Assembly (NCBI GenBank): GCA_009377495.1
Contig: WHTZ01000001.1
Coordinates: 1 to 54,526 of the forward strand
Source of the DNA: Luteitalea sp.
GTDB taxonomy: Bacteria > Acidobacteriota > Vicinamibacteria > Vicinamibacterales > Vicinamibacteraceae
Length of the DNA stretch: 54,526 bases
Reading direction: 5' to 3'
In this document: one piece after another, positions 23,379 through 31,270 of the stretch
Position numbering within the stretch: the stretch's first letter is position 1
Layout of the letters: each line of letters opens with the position of its first letter
The notes under the pieces: model-generated
Databases searched by the model: none
Told to the model about the DNA's origin: nothing
What the model saw: the letters and a program-made list of their open reading frames with translations, nothing else
Position numbers and translations under genes: made by a program

Positions 23379-23411
23379 TTCCGGCCCTTGTTCGCAACGA
23401 AGACAAACGAG

Positions 23412-26400
23412 ATGAAGATGTTGCGCCTGCTTTCGCTGTTGAGCTTGGCCCTGCTTACCCCCTGGAGCGCGCTCGCGCAAACTGCGCAGGTGACGGGCAT
23501 CGTCACCGACACGTCGCAGTCGCGCGTTCCGCGTGCGCACATCACCGCGGTGAACGTCGAAACCGGCGTGAGCCGGTCGACCGAAACGAACGAGGATGGG
23601 ACATTTCTCGTGCCGCTGCTGCAGCCGGGGCAGTACTTGCTGACGGTGGAGGCAGACGGATTCCGCTCGGTGACGCAGGACGGCATCACACTCGAGGTGG
23701 ACCAGGTCGTGCGGCTCGACTTCGTGCTCGAGGTAGGCGCGGTCACGGAATCGGTTCAGATCACGGCCGGGGCCCCGCTGTTGCAATCGTCCAACGCATC
23801 GTTGGGTCAGGTGATTGAAACGAAGCAGTTCACCGACATGCCGCTGAATGACCGCGGTGGGCTGGGGCTGCTGGCGTTGAGCGACGGCGTGGTCACGAGC
23901 CGGCAATGGAACCCGAACAGTTTTTCGACCGCGAACATTTTCAGTGCGAACGGATCGCGGCCGGGACAGAACGAAATGCTGCTCGATGGCGCGCCAAATA
24001 CGCTGCCAGGTGTGTGGCCCGGACGAGGCATTCTTGGCACGCCGGTGCAGGTGGACGCCGTTCAGGAAGTCAAGGTCCAAACAAGCACGTTCGCGGCGGA
24101 GTACGGCCGGACGAGCGGCGGCTTGATCAATATGGTGACCCGGTCAGGCAGCAACGCCTGGCATGGCAGCGTGTTTCACTACCTGCGAAACTCAGCCCTC
24201 GACGCCAATGATTTTTTCAACAATATGAACGATGTTCCGCTCGACACGTTTCGCCGGAACCAGTTCGGTTGGACATTCAGTGGTCCGCTCACCATCCCCC
24301 GGCTCTACAGCGGGCGCAACCGCACGTTTTTCTTCGTGAACTATCAAGGCACCCGCGCAAGCGTGCAGGCAAACCGCATCACCACCGTGCCAACTGAAGC
24401 CGCGCGGAACGGCGACTTCTCCGGCCTGACGAATCTGGCTGGACAGCCGGTCACCATCTACGACCCGCTCACAACGATGACCGTGGACGGCACTCCTATC
24501 CGGCAGCCGTTTCCAGATAATGTCATTCCCCCCGATCGCATCGACCCAGTCGGCCGTGCGCTGGTCTCTTTTTATCCCTTACCCAACCTGCCGGGAAGCG
24601 TGAACAACCTGATTCAGTCTGGCGCCAACAGGCAGAACCACGACCTGTTCGGATTCCGGGTCGATCATTCCTTGAGTAATCGCCAGCAACTGTTCGTGCG
24701 CTACAACATCACGCGCGACGACACGCGTCAGCCGCAATGGCTCGACACGGCGGCGCAGGGGTTTACGGGACTCAACACCGATGTGCACTCGGTGGGAGCC
24801 GACTACACGCGAATCGTGACTCCCTCGACCGTGCTGAATCTGCGCTACGGGTTCACAGACCGCACGCACGACAACATCGATCCCGCGCTCGGATTCGATC
24901 TGACGACGCTCGGACTGCCAAGCTATGTGAACCAGCAAGCGCAGATCCAGGTGTTTCCGTCGATCTCTGCCGGCGGGTATGTCGGATTGGGAAACAACCA
25001 GGGCGTGAACGCCTTCAGCTACCGGACGCACTCCGTGCAAGGCAGCGTGACGCAGCAGAAAGGAGCGCATACCCTCAAGTATGGCCTCGATTTCCGGCTG
25101 CAATATGTCAATCAACGCCGGGGCATTGACCCAAGCGGCTCGTATACCTTCACGGAGAGCTTCACGCAAGGACCGAACGCAAATCTCGGTGGCGCCACGG
25201 CAGGCGATACGATCGCGTCGATGCTACTGGGGACGCCGGCGTCCGGGGCGTTTGGCGCCGCCGTCAACGCCATCTCGAGCAACGAGTACCTGGCGCTCTA
25301 TTTCCAGGATGACTGGAAATTGACAGCACGGCTAACGCTGAATTTGGGATTGCGATACGACCTCGAGCTCCCGCGCCATGAGGAGCACAATCGCCTCGAC
25401 TGGTTTGACTTCGACGCCATCTCTCCGCTGAATGATCAGGTCAGCTCAATCGGCACGCTCCGTGGCGGGCTTCGATTTGCGGGCGTTGACGGCAACCCTC
25501 GACGGCAATTCGACACGGATTGGAACAACTTCGCGCCGCGGCTTGGCTTTGCGTATCAGTTAACCCGGTCGACTGTGGTGCGAGGCGGGCTGGGAGCCTT
25601 CTTTGGGGCGGGCAGCATCGGCGCGGGCGGATTCAATATCGCCTCTCAGGCATTTGTCCCCTCGACCACCTTCGTCGGCTCGTTGGATGGGCTCCGGCCG
25701 ATCGCGACGCTCCAGAACCCGTTCCCAGACGGCTTCTCGTCGCCACTGGGAAGCGAAGAAGGACTGCTCAGCACGGTTGGACAGTCGATTGAGCGGCTCT
25801 ACGAGCGGAACGCGCCGCTTCCCTATAATCTGCAGTGGAGCTTCAGCGTCCAGCGGCAGGTGAGCAACGTCGTCGTTCAGGTGGCGTATTCGGGCAACCG
25901 AGGCGTTCATCTTGGAGATGGGGCGGGCTTCGAGATCAATCAATTGTCCCCTGAAGCGCTGGCACTCGGTTCGCAGTTGCAAGAGCTGGTGCCCAATCCG
26001 TTTTTCGGGATCATCACCAACCCTGGCCCGCTCCGAAACGAGCAGGTCACTCGCGGGCAATTGCTCCGTCCCTACCCACAGTTCACCGATTTGACCATTT
26101 TCAATCCAGCGGCGGCTTCGTCCATTTACCATGGCGTGTCCCTGAAGGCAGAGCGGCGGTTCGCCGACGGATTCGGACTGCTGGTCTCGTACACCTTTTC
26201 GAAGAACATCAGCGATGGCCCAGCGACGGTGGGTCCAGCGTACGGGCACCAGAACTTCTACGATCGGCGTGCAGACCGGTCGGTTGTCGAGGAGGATGTG
26301 CCGCACCGCTTTGTAGCGAGCCTCAGCTATGAGCTGCCCTTCGGGCGCGGCAAGACCATCGGTGACACCTGGGGTCCCGTCGCAGACACGATCTTTGGTG

Positions 26401-26852
26401 GATGGCAGATCAATGCAATCGTTCTGAGACAGTCTGGATTTCCGCTCTTCATTAGGAACTCGCCGAATACTTCCCACTCGTTGGGAGGCATTCAGCGGCC
26501 GAACAGCATGGGCTTCAGCGCTGCCAAGGAGGGTAGTGTGCAATCGCGGCTCGATAGCTATCTGCTCGCCGATGCGTTCGCCGCTCCAGAGCCGTTCACG
26601 TTCGGCGACGTTGGCCGAACGCTGTCCGATGTGCGAGGCCCGAGGTTCAGTAATCTAGACTTTTCGGTGTTCAAGAGCTTCCGGATCCGCGAGGCACTGA
26701 ACGTTCAGTTTCGGTGCGAGGTGTTCAACGCGACCAATTCGCCGATGTTTGGTCTGCCGAATCAGAGTTTTGGGTCGGCGGGGTTTGGGGCAATCACGTC
26801 TCAGGCGAACAACCCGCGGCAGATTCAGTTTGCCTTGAGAATCGTGTTTTGA
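23412..26852 (+). CDS. Oar-type TonB-dependent receptor
   Basis: A receptor of 1146 residues from the ATG at 23412 (MKMLRLLSLLSLALLTPWSALAQ, a good signal peptide); the TTG at 23388 is less likely. It has a carboxypeptidase-regulatory-like domain (TAQVTGIVTDTSQSRVPRAHITAVNVETG), a plug (VIETKQFTDMPLNDRGGLGLLALSDGVV, EMLLDGAPN, VQEVKVQTSTFAAEYGRTSGGLINMVTRSGSNAWHGS) and a barrel ending in PRQIQFALRIVF. It is immediately behind the sulfatase gene, so a sulfated glycan or ester is a reasonable guess for its ligand. The sequence is colinear with no frameshift. It is of the same class as the receptors at 9472, 34519 and 46551 but is not a recent duplicate. Confidence 0.92.
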   Translation: MKMLRLLSLLSLALLTPWSALAQTAQVTGIVTDTSQSRVPRAHITAVNVETGVSRSTETNEDGTFLVPLLQPGQYLLTVEADGFRSVTQDGITLEVDQVVRLDFVLEVGAVTESVQITAGAPLLQSSNASLGQVIETKQFTDMPLNDRGGLGLLALSDGVVTSRQWNPNSFSTANIFSANGSRPGQNEMLLDGAPNTLPGVWPGRGILGTPVQVDAVQEVKVQTSTFAAEYGRTSGGLINMVTRSGSNAWHGSVFHYLRNSALDANDFFNNMNDVPLDTFRRNQFGWTFSGPLTIPRLYSGRNRTFFFVNYQGTRASVQANRITTVPTEAARNGDFSGLTNLAGQPVTIYDPLTTMTVDGTPIRQPFPDNVIPPDRIDPVGRALVSFYPLPNLPGSVNNLIQSGANRQNHDLFGFRVDHSLSNRQQLFVRYNITRDDTRQPQWLDTAAQGFTGLNTDVHSVGADYTRIVTPSTVLNLRYGFTDRTHDNIDPALGFDLTTLGLPSYVNQQAQIQVFPSISAGGYVGLGNNQGVNAFSYRTHSVQGSVTQQKGAHTLKYGLDFRLQYVNQRRGIDPSGSYTFTESFTQGPNANLGGATAGDTIASMLLGTPASGAFGAAVNAISSNEYLALYFQDDWKLTARLTLNLGLRYDLELPRHEEHNRLDWFDFDAISPLNDQVSSIGTLRGGLRFAGVDGNPRRQFDTDWNNFAPRLGFAYQLTRSTVVRGGLGAFFGAGSIGAGGFNIASQAFVPSTTFVGSLDGLRPIATLQNPFPDGFSSPLGSEEGLLSTVGQSIERLYERNAPLPYNLQWSFSVQRQVSNVVVQVAYSGNRGVHLGDGAGFEINQLSPEALALGSQLQELVPNPFFGIITNPGPLRNEQVTRGQLLRPYPQFTDLTIFNPAAASSIYHGVSLKAERRFADGFGLLVSYTFSKNISDGPATVGPAYGHQNFYDRRADRSVVEEDVPHRFVASLSYELPFGRGKTIGDTWGPVADTIFGGWQINAIVLRQSGFPLFIRNSPNTSHSLGGIQRPNSMGFSAAKEGSVQSRLDSYLLADAFAAPEPFTFGDVGRTLSDVRGPRFSNLDFSVFKSFRIREALNVQFRCEVFNATNSPMFGLPNQSFGSAGFGAITSQANNPRQIQFALRIVF

Positions 26853-26930
26853 TGCCGCCACGATGTCCACACCCTCCACCGCGCACAGCTCCTCGAGCCG
26901 CGCTGTCCTCGTTTTCCGCTCGGGTACTCC

Positions 26931-27382
26931 TCACCTCCCGACTCCATTACCCGCCGAGGTCGGCGCGGGACGCGGCTTCGCCTGCTTGACGTGCTCGTCC
27001 ATCCAGTTGAGCATCTCGGCCGCCACGTGGAGCACCGACTCGCGCGCGACGTAGCCATGCGCCTCGTGCGGGAGCGTCACGTAGCGAACCGTGCCACCGT
27101 GCCCCGTCACAGCCATATACAGTCGCTCGCTCTGGATCGGAAAGGTCCCAGAGTTGTTGTCTGCCTCGCCATGAATCAGCAGCACCGGCTCCTTGATCTT
27201 GTGCGCGTGCCAGAACGGTAGTTGGGTGGCAAATACAGCGTCCCCGACAGCTGCACGCCGTCTTTGCGGGTGTACGTTACGAGCTGCTTGGTCACACCGG
27301 CGAGTTGCGGCGCGGGATCGGCGAAGCTCGTGAGCGCGCGCCGATCGCCGGTCTTCGCGAAGGCAGCACGACGAGTAAGCAT
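26931..27382 (-). pseudogene. Degraded S9-family peptidase (internal deletion and frameshift)
   Basis: Two frames on this strand hold parts of one prolyl-oligopeptidase-type protein. The upstream part (27382 down to ~27220) reads RRAAFAKTGDRRALTSFADP, then PAPQLAGVTKQLVTYTRKDG and VQLSGTLYLPPNY, the linker before the hydrolase domain. At about 27215-27222 it jumps frame into FWHAHKIKEPVLLIHGEADNNSGTFPIQSERLYMAV and LPHEAHGYVARESVLHVAAEMLNWMDEHVKQ, which holds the catalytic Asp and His. The segment carrying the catalytic Ser, roughly 150 residues by analogy with S9 enzymes, is missing, as is the N-terminal propeller. The product cannot be active. An intact, different S9 peptidase lies 360 nt away in the opposite direction. 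Confidence 0.82.
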
Positions 27383-27428
27383 ATGGCCCCTTCCCCTGAT
27401 TAGGCATGGCCCTTTCCCCTGATTAGGC
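27383..27428. repeat. 23-bp imperfect direct repeat, two copies
   Basis: ATGGCCC plus CTTCCCCTGATTAGGC-like units lie at 27383-27405 and 27406-27428, differing by one base (CCCCTT versus CCCTTT). They start exactly where the S9 pseudogene homology is cut off and may mark the rearrangement. Confidence 0.75.
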
Positions 27429-27530
27429 GCGGCTAAAGCCGCGCTCTACAAAAGGTCCGCGTGACGGTAGGGCGCCCCTCTAGGGCCCCTTTGTAGGGCG
27501 CCCCTTTAGGGGCGCCGTAAGGCGCCGGGC
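27427..27530. repeat. Cluster of short GC palindromes (GTAGGGCGCCCCT family)
   Basis: Hairpin GCGCGGC-TAAA-GCCGCGC at 27427-27444. Two copies of GTAGGGCGCCCCT at 27467-27479 and 27493-27505, 26 nt apart. Perfect hairpin GGCGCCCC-TTTA-GGGGCGCC at 27497-27516. The 17 bases CCCTTTGTAGGGCGCCC (27487-27503) are the exact reverse complement of 45564-45580, which defines a dispersed family. Confidence 0.8.
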
Positions 27531-27541
27531 CCGCGGTCCGA

Positions 27542-27691
27542 TCACCAACTGAGCCGCGATACCATTTGGATGATGCGGCCCGAGTTTTCCCCGACCCCTG
27601 TCACGCGGAAGCTGTCGGGATCGTTGTAATTGCCGGTGTCTACTCTCCAGTGGGGGCAGTAGTCGTATACAGGCAGTCTACGGCTCTGTCA
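27542..27691 (-). pseudogene. C-terminal remnant of an outer-membrane beta-barrel protein
   Basis: Read leftward from about 27652 to the TGA at 27542-27544, the frame encodes HWRVDTGNYNDPDSFRVTGV followed by GENSGRIIQMVSRLSW and a stop. The alternating pattern and terminal Trp are what one expects at the end of a TonB-dependent receptor or similar barrel. The frame is closed by a stop at about 27691, so only a short tail survives, next to the S9 pseudogene and repeats. Confidence 0.55.
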
Positions 27692-27743
27692 AGCTGCCGT
27701 AACATCTGCAAGCGACACGCGTCTTGAAACGGGAGATTCTGCC

Positions 27744-29921
27744 GTGAAGCGAACAACTGGCTCTGGGCTCGTGTTGGTCGTGTTGACCTTGCTCGCGCTG
27801 TCCTCGGCTCAACCGGCGGCCGAACGCGAGGGCTTTGCGCTGGAGCAGGTGCTCGGCTTCACGTTCCCGAGTGACCTCACCGCGTCGCGCTCGGGATCGC
27901 GTGTCGCGTGGGCGCTCTTGCAACGCGGCGTGCGTAGCCTGTGGGTCGCAGACGGCCAGAAGTTCGAACCGCGGCGCCTGTTTGCGTCCAACGGCGAGGA
28001 TGGGCAGGAGTTGACGAACCTCACGTTCTCAGCCGACGGCCACTATCTGGTTTACGTGCGAGGCGGTGACCACGGGTCGAACTGGACGGCCGAGGGGAAC
28101 CTGATGCCCAACCCGACGAGCAGTCCCGTGGAACCGAAGATGCAGGTCTGGTCCGTGTCCGTTGACGGCGGCACACCGAAGCTCATCGGCGAAGGAGACG
28201 AGCCGGTGCCTGCGCCGCAAGGTAATCGCGTTCTGTTCAAGAGAGGGAGGGCGTTGTGGATCACCCTGGTGGACGGTAGCGCGCGGGCAACACCACTCTT
28301 CTTCGCGCGGGGCAGCAGCGAGTCACCCGAATGGTCGCCTGACGGGAAGACCGTGGCGTTCGTCTCTGATCGGCGCGACCTGAGCTACATCGGCCTGTAC
28401 ACGTCAGCCGAGGAACCACTCCGCTACATCGCGCCATCGACGTCGCGCGACTCGATGCCGCGCTGGTCGCCCGACGGCACGCGCGTCGCATTCGTGCGGC
28501 AACCAGGACGCGGCGGTTCGTCCCATCCGCCGCTCGAAGCGGAGCCGCAGCCCTGGGCCATTTGGGTTGCCGATGTGAAGACGGGGGACGCACGCGAGGT
28601 CTGGCGCAGCCCAGAAACCCTGCGCGGGTCGTATCCGCGCGTGGCCGGCGGTGCGAACCTGCTGTGGGGCGCGGACGATCGCCTCGCCTTCCTCGCGTAC
28701 CATGACGGATGGCCACATCTCTACACCGTGCCCACGACCGGTGAACGCGCTGAAGCGCGCCTGCTCACGCCGGGCACGTTCATGGTGGAACACGTCGAGC
28801 TCACACCGGATCGCCGGTCTCTCATCTACAGCGCGAACACCGGCGCTGACGAACATGATAGTGAGCGACGCCACTTGTTCATGGTGCCGCTCGAGGGAGG
28901 GAACCCTACGGCGCTCACGTCTGGCACAGGACTCGAGTGGTCGCCAAGGGTCACGGGTGACGGCGAGCTCCTCACGTATCTCGCATCGACAGCCGAGCAG
29001 CCTCCGCTGCCCGTTGTGCGCACGCTTCGGGGCGACACCGAGCCGCGCACACTGCTCGCCGATCAACTTCCAGCCGACTTTCCCGCGGACGCGCTCGTCA
29101 CGCCAGAGGACGTGGTGATCACCGCCCCCGACGGCACATCGGTCCACGCGCAGCTCTTCAAACAGCCGAATGGGGCCGCCGCGCGGCGTCCGGCCATTGT
29201 GTTCGCCCACGGCGGTCCTGCACGGCAGATGTTACTCGGCTGGCACTACATGTTTTATTACGCGAACACGTACGCAATGAATCAGTACCTCGCGAGCCGA
29301 GGCTACATCGTGCTCTCTGTGAACTATCGACTCGGCATTGGGTACGGCTTCGAGTTCCACCATCCACCGCGGGCGGGTGTGCGCGGCGCCTCGGAGTACC
29401 AGGACGTGCTCGCCGCAGGCCGATACCTGCAGCAACGATCGGACGTCGATGCGGCCCGTATCGGCATTTGGGGTGGATCGTACGGCGGGTACTTGACGGC
29501 GCTCGGACTGGCGCGAAATTCGGATGTCTTTGCGGCGGGTGCCGACTTGCACGGTGTGCACACTCGGCTCCAGCTTGCTCCCACCGCACAGCAGGCGGCG
29601 GCGCTGGCGGGCGATGGCCTCTCGCGCGCCGATCTCGATGAAGCCGCCAAGGTGGCATGGGAGTCAGCCCCCGCCGCGCACGTCAAGACGTGGCGCTCCC
29701 CGGTGCTCCTCGTGCACGGAGACGACGATCGCAACGTGCGCGTCGAGCAGACGGTCGATCTCGTACAACGGCTGCGCGCGGCGAACGTGCCGTTCGACGA
29801 GATCATCATTCCGGACGATATCCATGACTTCCTCCTCTATCGCAACTGGCTCCGGGTCTATCGGGCCGTCGCGGAATTCTTCGATCGCCATCTCACGACG
29901 TCCTCACCCACCAGCCGGTAG
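27744..29921 (+). CDS. S9-family (prolyl-oligopeptidase-type) serine peptidase, exported
   Basis: A 725-residue S9 peptidase. Signal peptide MKRTTGSGLVLVVLTLLALSSAQPA. Residues ~30-450 form a WD40/DPP-IV-like propeller with repeated FSADGHYLVY, WSPDGKTVAF and WSPDGTRVAF blades. The alpha/beta hydrolase domain follows (RPAIVFAHGGPARQM, YRLGIGYGFEFHH) with the nucleophile Ser579 in WGGSYGGYLTALG, catalytic Asp in VHGDDDRNVRVEQTVDL and His in DDIHDFLLY. It would cleave short peptides in the periplasm. The hydrolase domain is intact, unlike the remnant at 26931. A hairpin follows about 12 nt after the stop, so it is probably monocistronic. Confidence 0.93.
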   Translation: MKRTTGSGLVLVVLTLLALSSAQPAAEREGFALEQVLGFTFPSDLTASRSGSRVAWALLQRGVRSLWVADGQKFEPRRLFASNGEDGQELTNLTFSADGHYLVYVRGGDHGSNWTAEGNLMPNPTSSPVEPKMQVWSVSVDGGTPKLIGEGDEPVPAPQGNRVLFKRGRALWITLVDGSARATPLFFARGSSESPEWSPDGKTVAFVSDRRDLSYIGLYTSAEEPLRYIAPSTSRDSMPRWSPDGTRVAFVRQPGRGGSSHPPLEAEPQPWAIWVADVKTGDAREVWRSPETLRGSYPRVAGGANLLWGADDRLAFLAYHDGWPHLYTVPTTGERAEARLLTPGTFMVEHVELTPDRRSLIYSANTGADEHDSERRHLFMVPLEGGNPTALTSGTGLEWSPRVTGDGELLTYLASTAEQPPLPVVRTLRGDTEPRTLLADQLPADFPADALVTPEDVVITAPDGTSVHAQLFKQPNGAAARRPAIVFAHGGPARQMLLGWHYMFYYANTYAMNQYLASRGYIVLSVNYRLGIGYGFEFHHPPRAGVRGASEYQDVLAAGRYLQQRSDVDAARIGIWGGSYGGYLTALGLARNSDVFAAGADLHGVHTRLQLAPTAQQAAALAGDGLSRADLDEAAKVAWESAPAAHVKTWRSPVLLVHGDDDRNVRVEQTVDLVQRLRAANVPFDEIIIPDDIHDFLLYRNWLRVYRAVAEFFDRHLTTSSPTSR

Positions 29922-29932
29922 GAAAGACGGAG

Positions 29933-29956
29933 AAAAAGGGGCCTGTCCCCTTTTCT
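29933..29956 (+). terminator. Terminator-like hairpin after the S9 peptidase
   Basis: AAAAGGGG (29934-29941), loop CCTGT, CCCCTTTT (29947-29954): a perfect 8-bp stem ending in a T-run, 11 nt after the stop. It is the same design as the hairpin at 14163. Confidence 0.75.
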
Positions 29957-30008
29957 GCAGAATGGCGTCAAAATAGTGGAAGATTTGAGCTGTTCGATGG
30001 GGACTCTC

Positions 30009-30656
30009 ATGTTTGAGCACAAACTGCGAATACCAACGGCGGAACAGGCGCTGCCAGGTCGTGCTGAACGCCTGCCGATTCCGTCACGCCACTTCGTGAA
30101 CGGCGCGCCGCTGGACGGCCCGTTCCCCCCAGGGCTGGAGCTCGCGATGTTCGGGATGGGCTGCTTCTGGGGGGCCGAGCGGAAGTTCTGGCAGGCACCG
30201 GGCGTCGTCTCCACAGCGGCAGGGTACGCCGGCGGCCATACACCGAACCCGACGTACCAAGAGGTGTGCTCGGGGCTCACCGGGCACGCCGAGGTCGTGC
30301 GCGCGTTGTTCGACCCGGCCGTCACCAGCTACGAGACGCTCCTCAAGCTTTTCTGGGAGAACCACAACCCAACGCAAGGCATGCGTCAAGGGAACGACGT
30401 CGGGACACAGTACCGATCAGTCGTTTTCCACTACTCCGACGCGCAGCGCCAGGCAGCGGAGGTGTCACGCGACATCTATGAGCGCGAGCTCACGAGCGCT
30501 GGGCATGGCCAGATCACCACGGAGATCGTGCCCGCGCCCGACTTCTATTTCGCCGAAGACTACCACCAGCAGTACCTCGCGAAGAACCCTGCCGGATACT
30601 GCGGGCTGGGTGGAACCGGCGTCGACTGCCCGGTCGGAGTCGTCGCCGCGCCGTGA
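30009..30656 (+). CDS. msrA: Peptide methionine sulfoxide reductase MsrA
   Basis: A 215-residue MsrA from the ATG at 30009 ([18 protein letters not shown]), which matches the usual family N-terminus and has GGGGA just upstream; ATG 29997 and GTG 29976 extend the frame. The catalytic motif is [60 protein letters not shown] and a C-terminal Cys pair ([15 protein letters not shown]) complete the family. It reduces methionine-S-sulfoxide in proteins using thioredoxin, with the C-terminal cysteines as recyclers. No signal peptide is seen, so it should be cytoplasmic. A related MsrB was not found nearby. Confidence 0.95.
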   Translation: MFEHKLRIPTAEQALPGRAERLPIPSRHFVNGAPLDGPFPPGLELAMFGMGCFWGAERKFWQAPGVVSTAAGYAGGHTPNPTYQEVCSGLTGHAEVVRALFDPAVTSYETLLKLFWENHNPTQGMRQGNDVGTQYRSVVFHYSDAQRQAAEVSRDIYERELTSAGHGQITTEIVPAPDFYFAEDYHQQYLAKNPAGYCGLGGTGVDCPVGVVAAP

Positions 30657-30741
30657 TGTGTCAGGCACGCCGCATCGCCTTCGTGTCGACCGATCTACTT
30701 CGCACGCGACTCCCAATCCTCGACGTGACGTCGGACGTTAT

Positions 30742-30793
30742 CCCCTTGATTACCGACAAGGAAGCTCGTATCCTCTTGTCGGTAACCAAGGGG
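30742..30793. promoter_or_regulatory. Large inverted repeat upstream of a broken toxin-antitoxin locus
   Basis: Arms 30742-30760 and 30775-30793 match at 18 of 19 bases (CCCCTTGATTACCGACAAG and its complement) around a 14-nt loop. It ends 9 nt before the ATG at 30803. It could be an autoregulatory operator of the toxin-antitoxin remnant or a transcript hairpin. Confidence 0.6.
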
Positions 30794-30802
30794 CGCAGCG
30801 AC

Positions 30803-30932
30803 ATGAGCAAACCGACCGAGTGGGTCCGGACTCATCGAACGCATCGAACCGGACGGCACGCGCACACGCGGCCGATTCAAGAAGCGGCGCTTCGTCGTGG
30901 CGGGACAGGCCGGTCGCCGAACCGCCCGATGA
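30803..30932 (+). pseudogene. Frameshifted small antitoxin-like gene
   Basis: ATG 30803 starts MSKPTEWVR. From about 30828 the protein-like reading moves to the next frame: GLIERIEPDGTRTRGRFKKR then RFVVAGQAGRRTAR and a TGA at 30930-30932. That TGA overlaps the ATG of the P-loop gene at 30929 (ATGA), the usual layout of a coupled antitoxin-toxin pair. The two halves are in different frames, so the gene is broken. The identification as antitoxin is by position only. Confidence 0.4.
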
Positions 30933-31270
30933 GCATTGCGCAACACCTAGCAGCACTTCGGGAGCTCCTCGCGTCCGACGACAAGTTCCTTGTCGTGGTC
31001 GCCGGTCCGAATGGTGCCGGTAAAACCACCTTCGTCCAAAGGTTCCTTAAGACGACCGGCATCCTGGTACCGCTTCGTCGCCCATTTCAGATCGGGAAGG
31101 CGTGTCAGACGTGGTCAATGCAGTCCCATCTGGGCCGCGACTCTGCTGGACTGAGTCCTACTCGTGTCGCAACGTTGCGATTGGATCAACCTGTGTCGCG
31201 CGGCGGGCCGGAACATAGCCAGCAAGCAACGCGAAGCTCGCGAGCAGCAGGGAGACGCCAAGATAGGTGA
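30929..31270 (+). pseudogene. Truncated zeta-toxin/AAA-like P-loop protein
   Basis: The first ~48 residues (MSIAQHLAALRELLASDDKF, then LVVVAGPNGAGKTTFVQRFL and KTTGILVP) form a Walker A of the zeta-toxin/AAA kinase type (GPNGAGKTT). Beyond about 31075 the sequence no longer looks like this family, and from 31158 it is antisense to the next gene's 3' end. The nucleotide-binding core is therefore cut off after its first helix, and no active kinase can be made. Confidence 0.6.

Noticed and set aside
27383..27530. CRISPR array
   Set aside because: Only two direct repeats without a regular spacer, followed by unrelated palindromes; no cas genes.
30742..30793. Intrinsic terminator of msrA
   Set aside because: No T-run follows the 19-bp stem and it lies just before a start codon, so an operator or structured leader fits better, though read-through control cannot be excluded.
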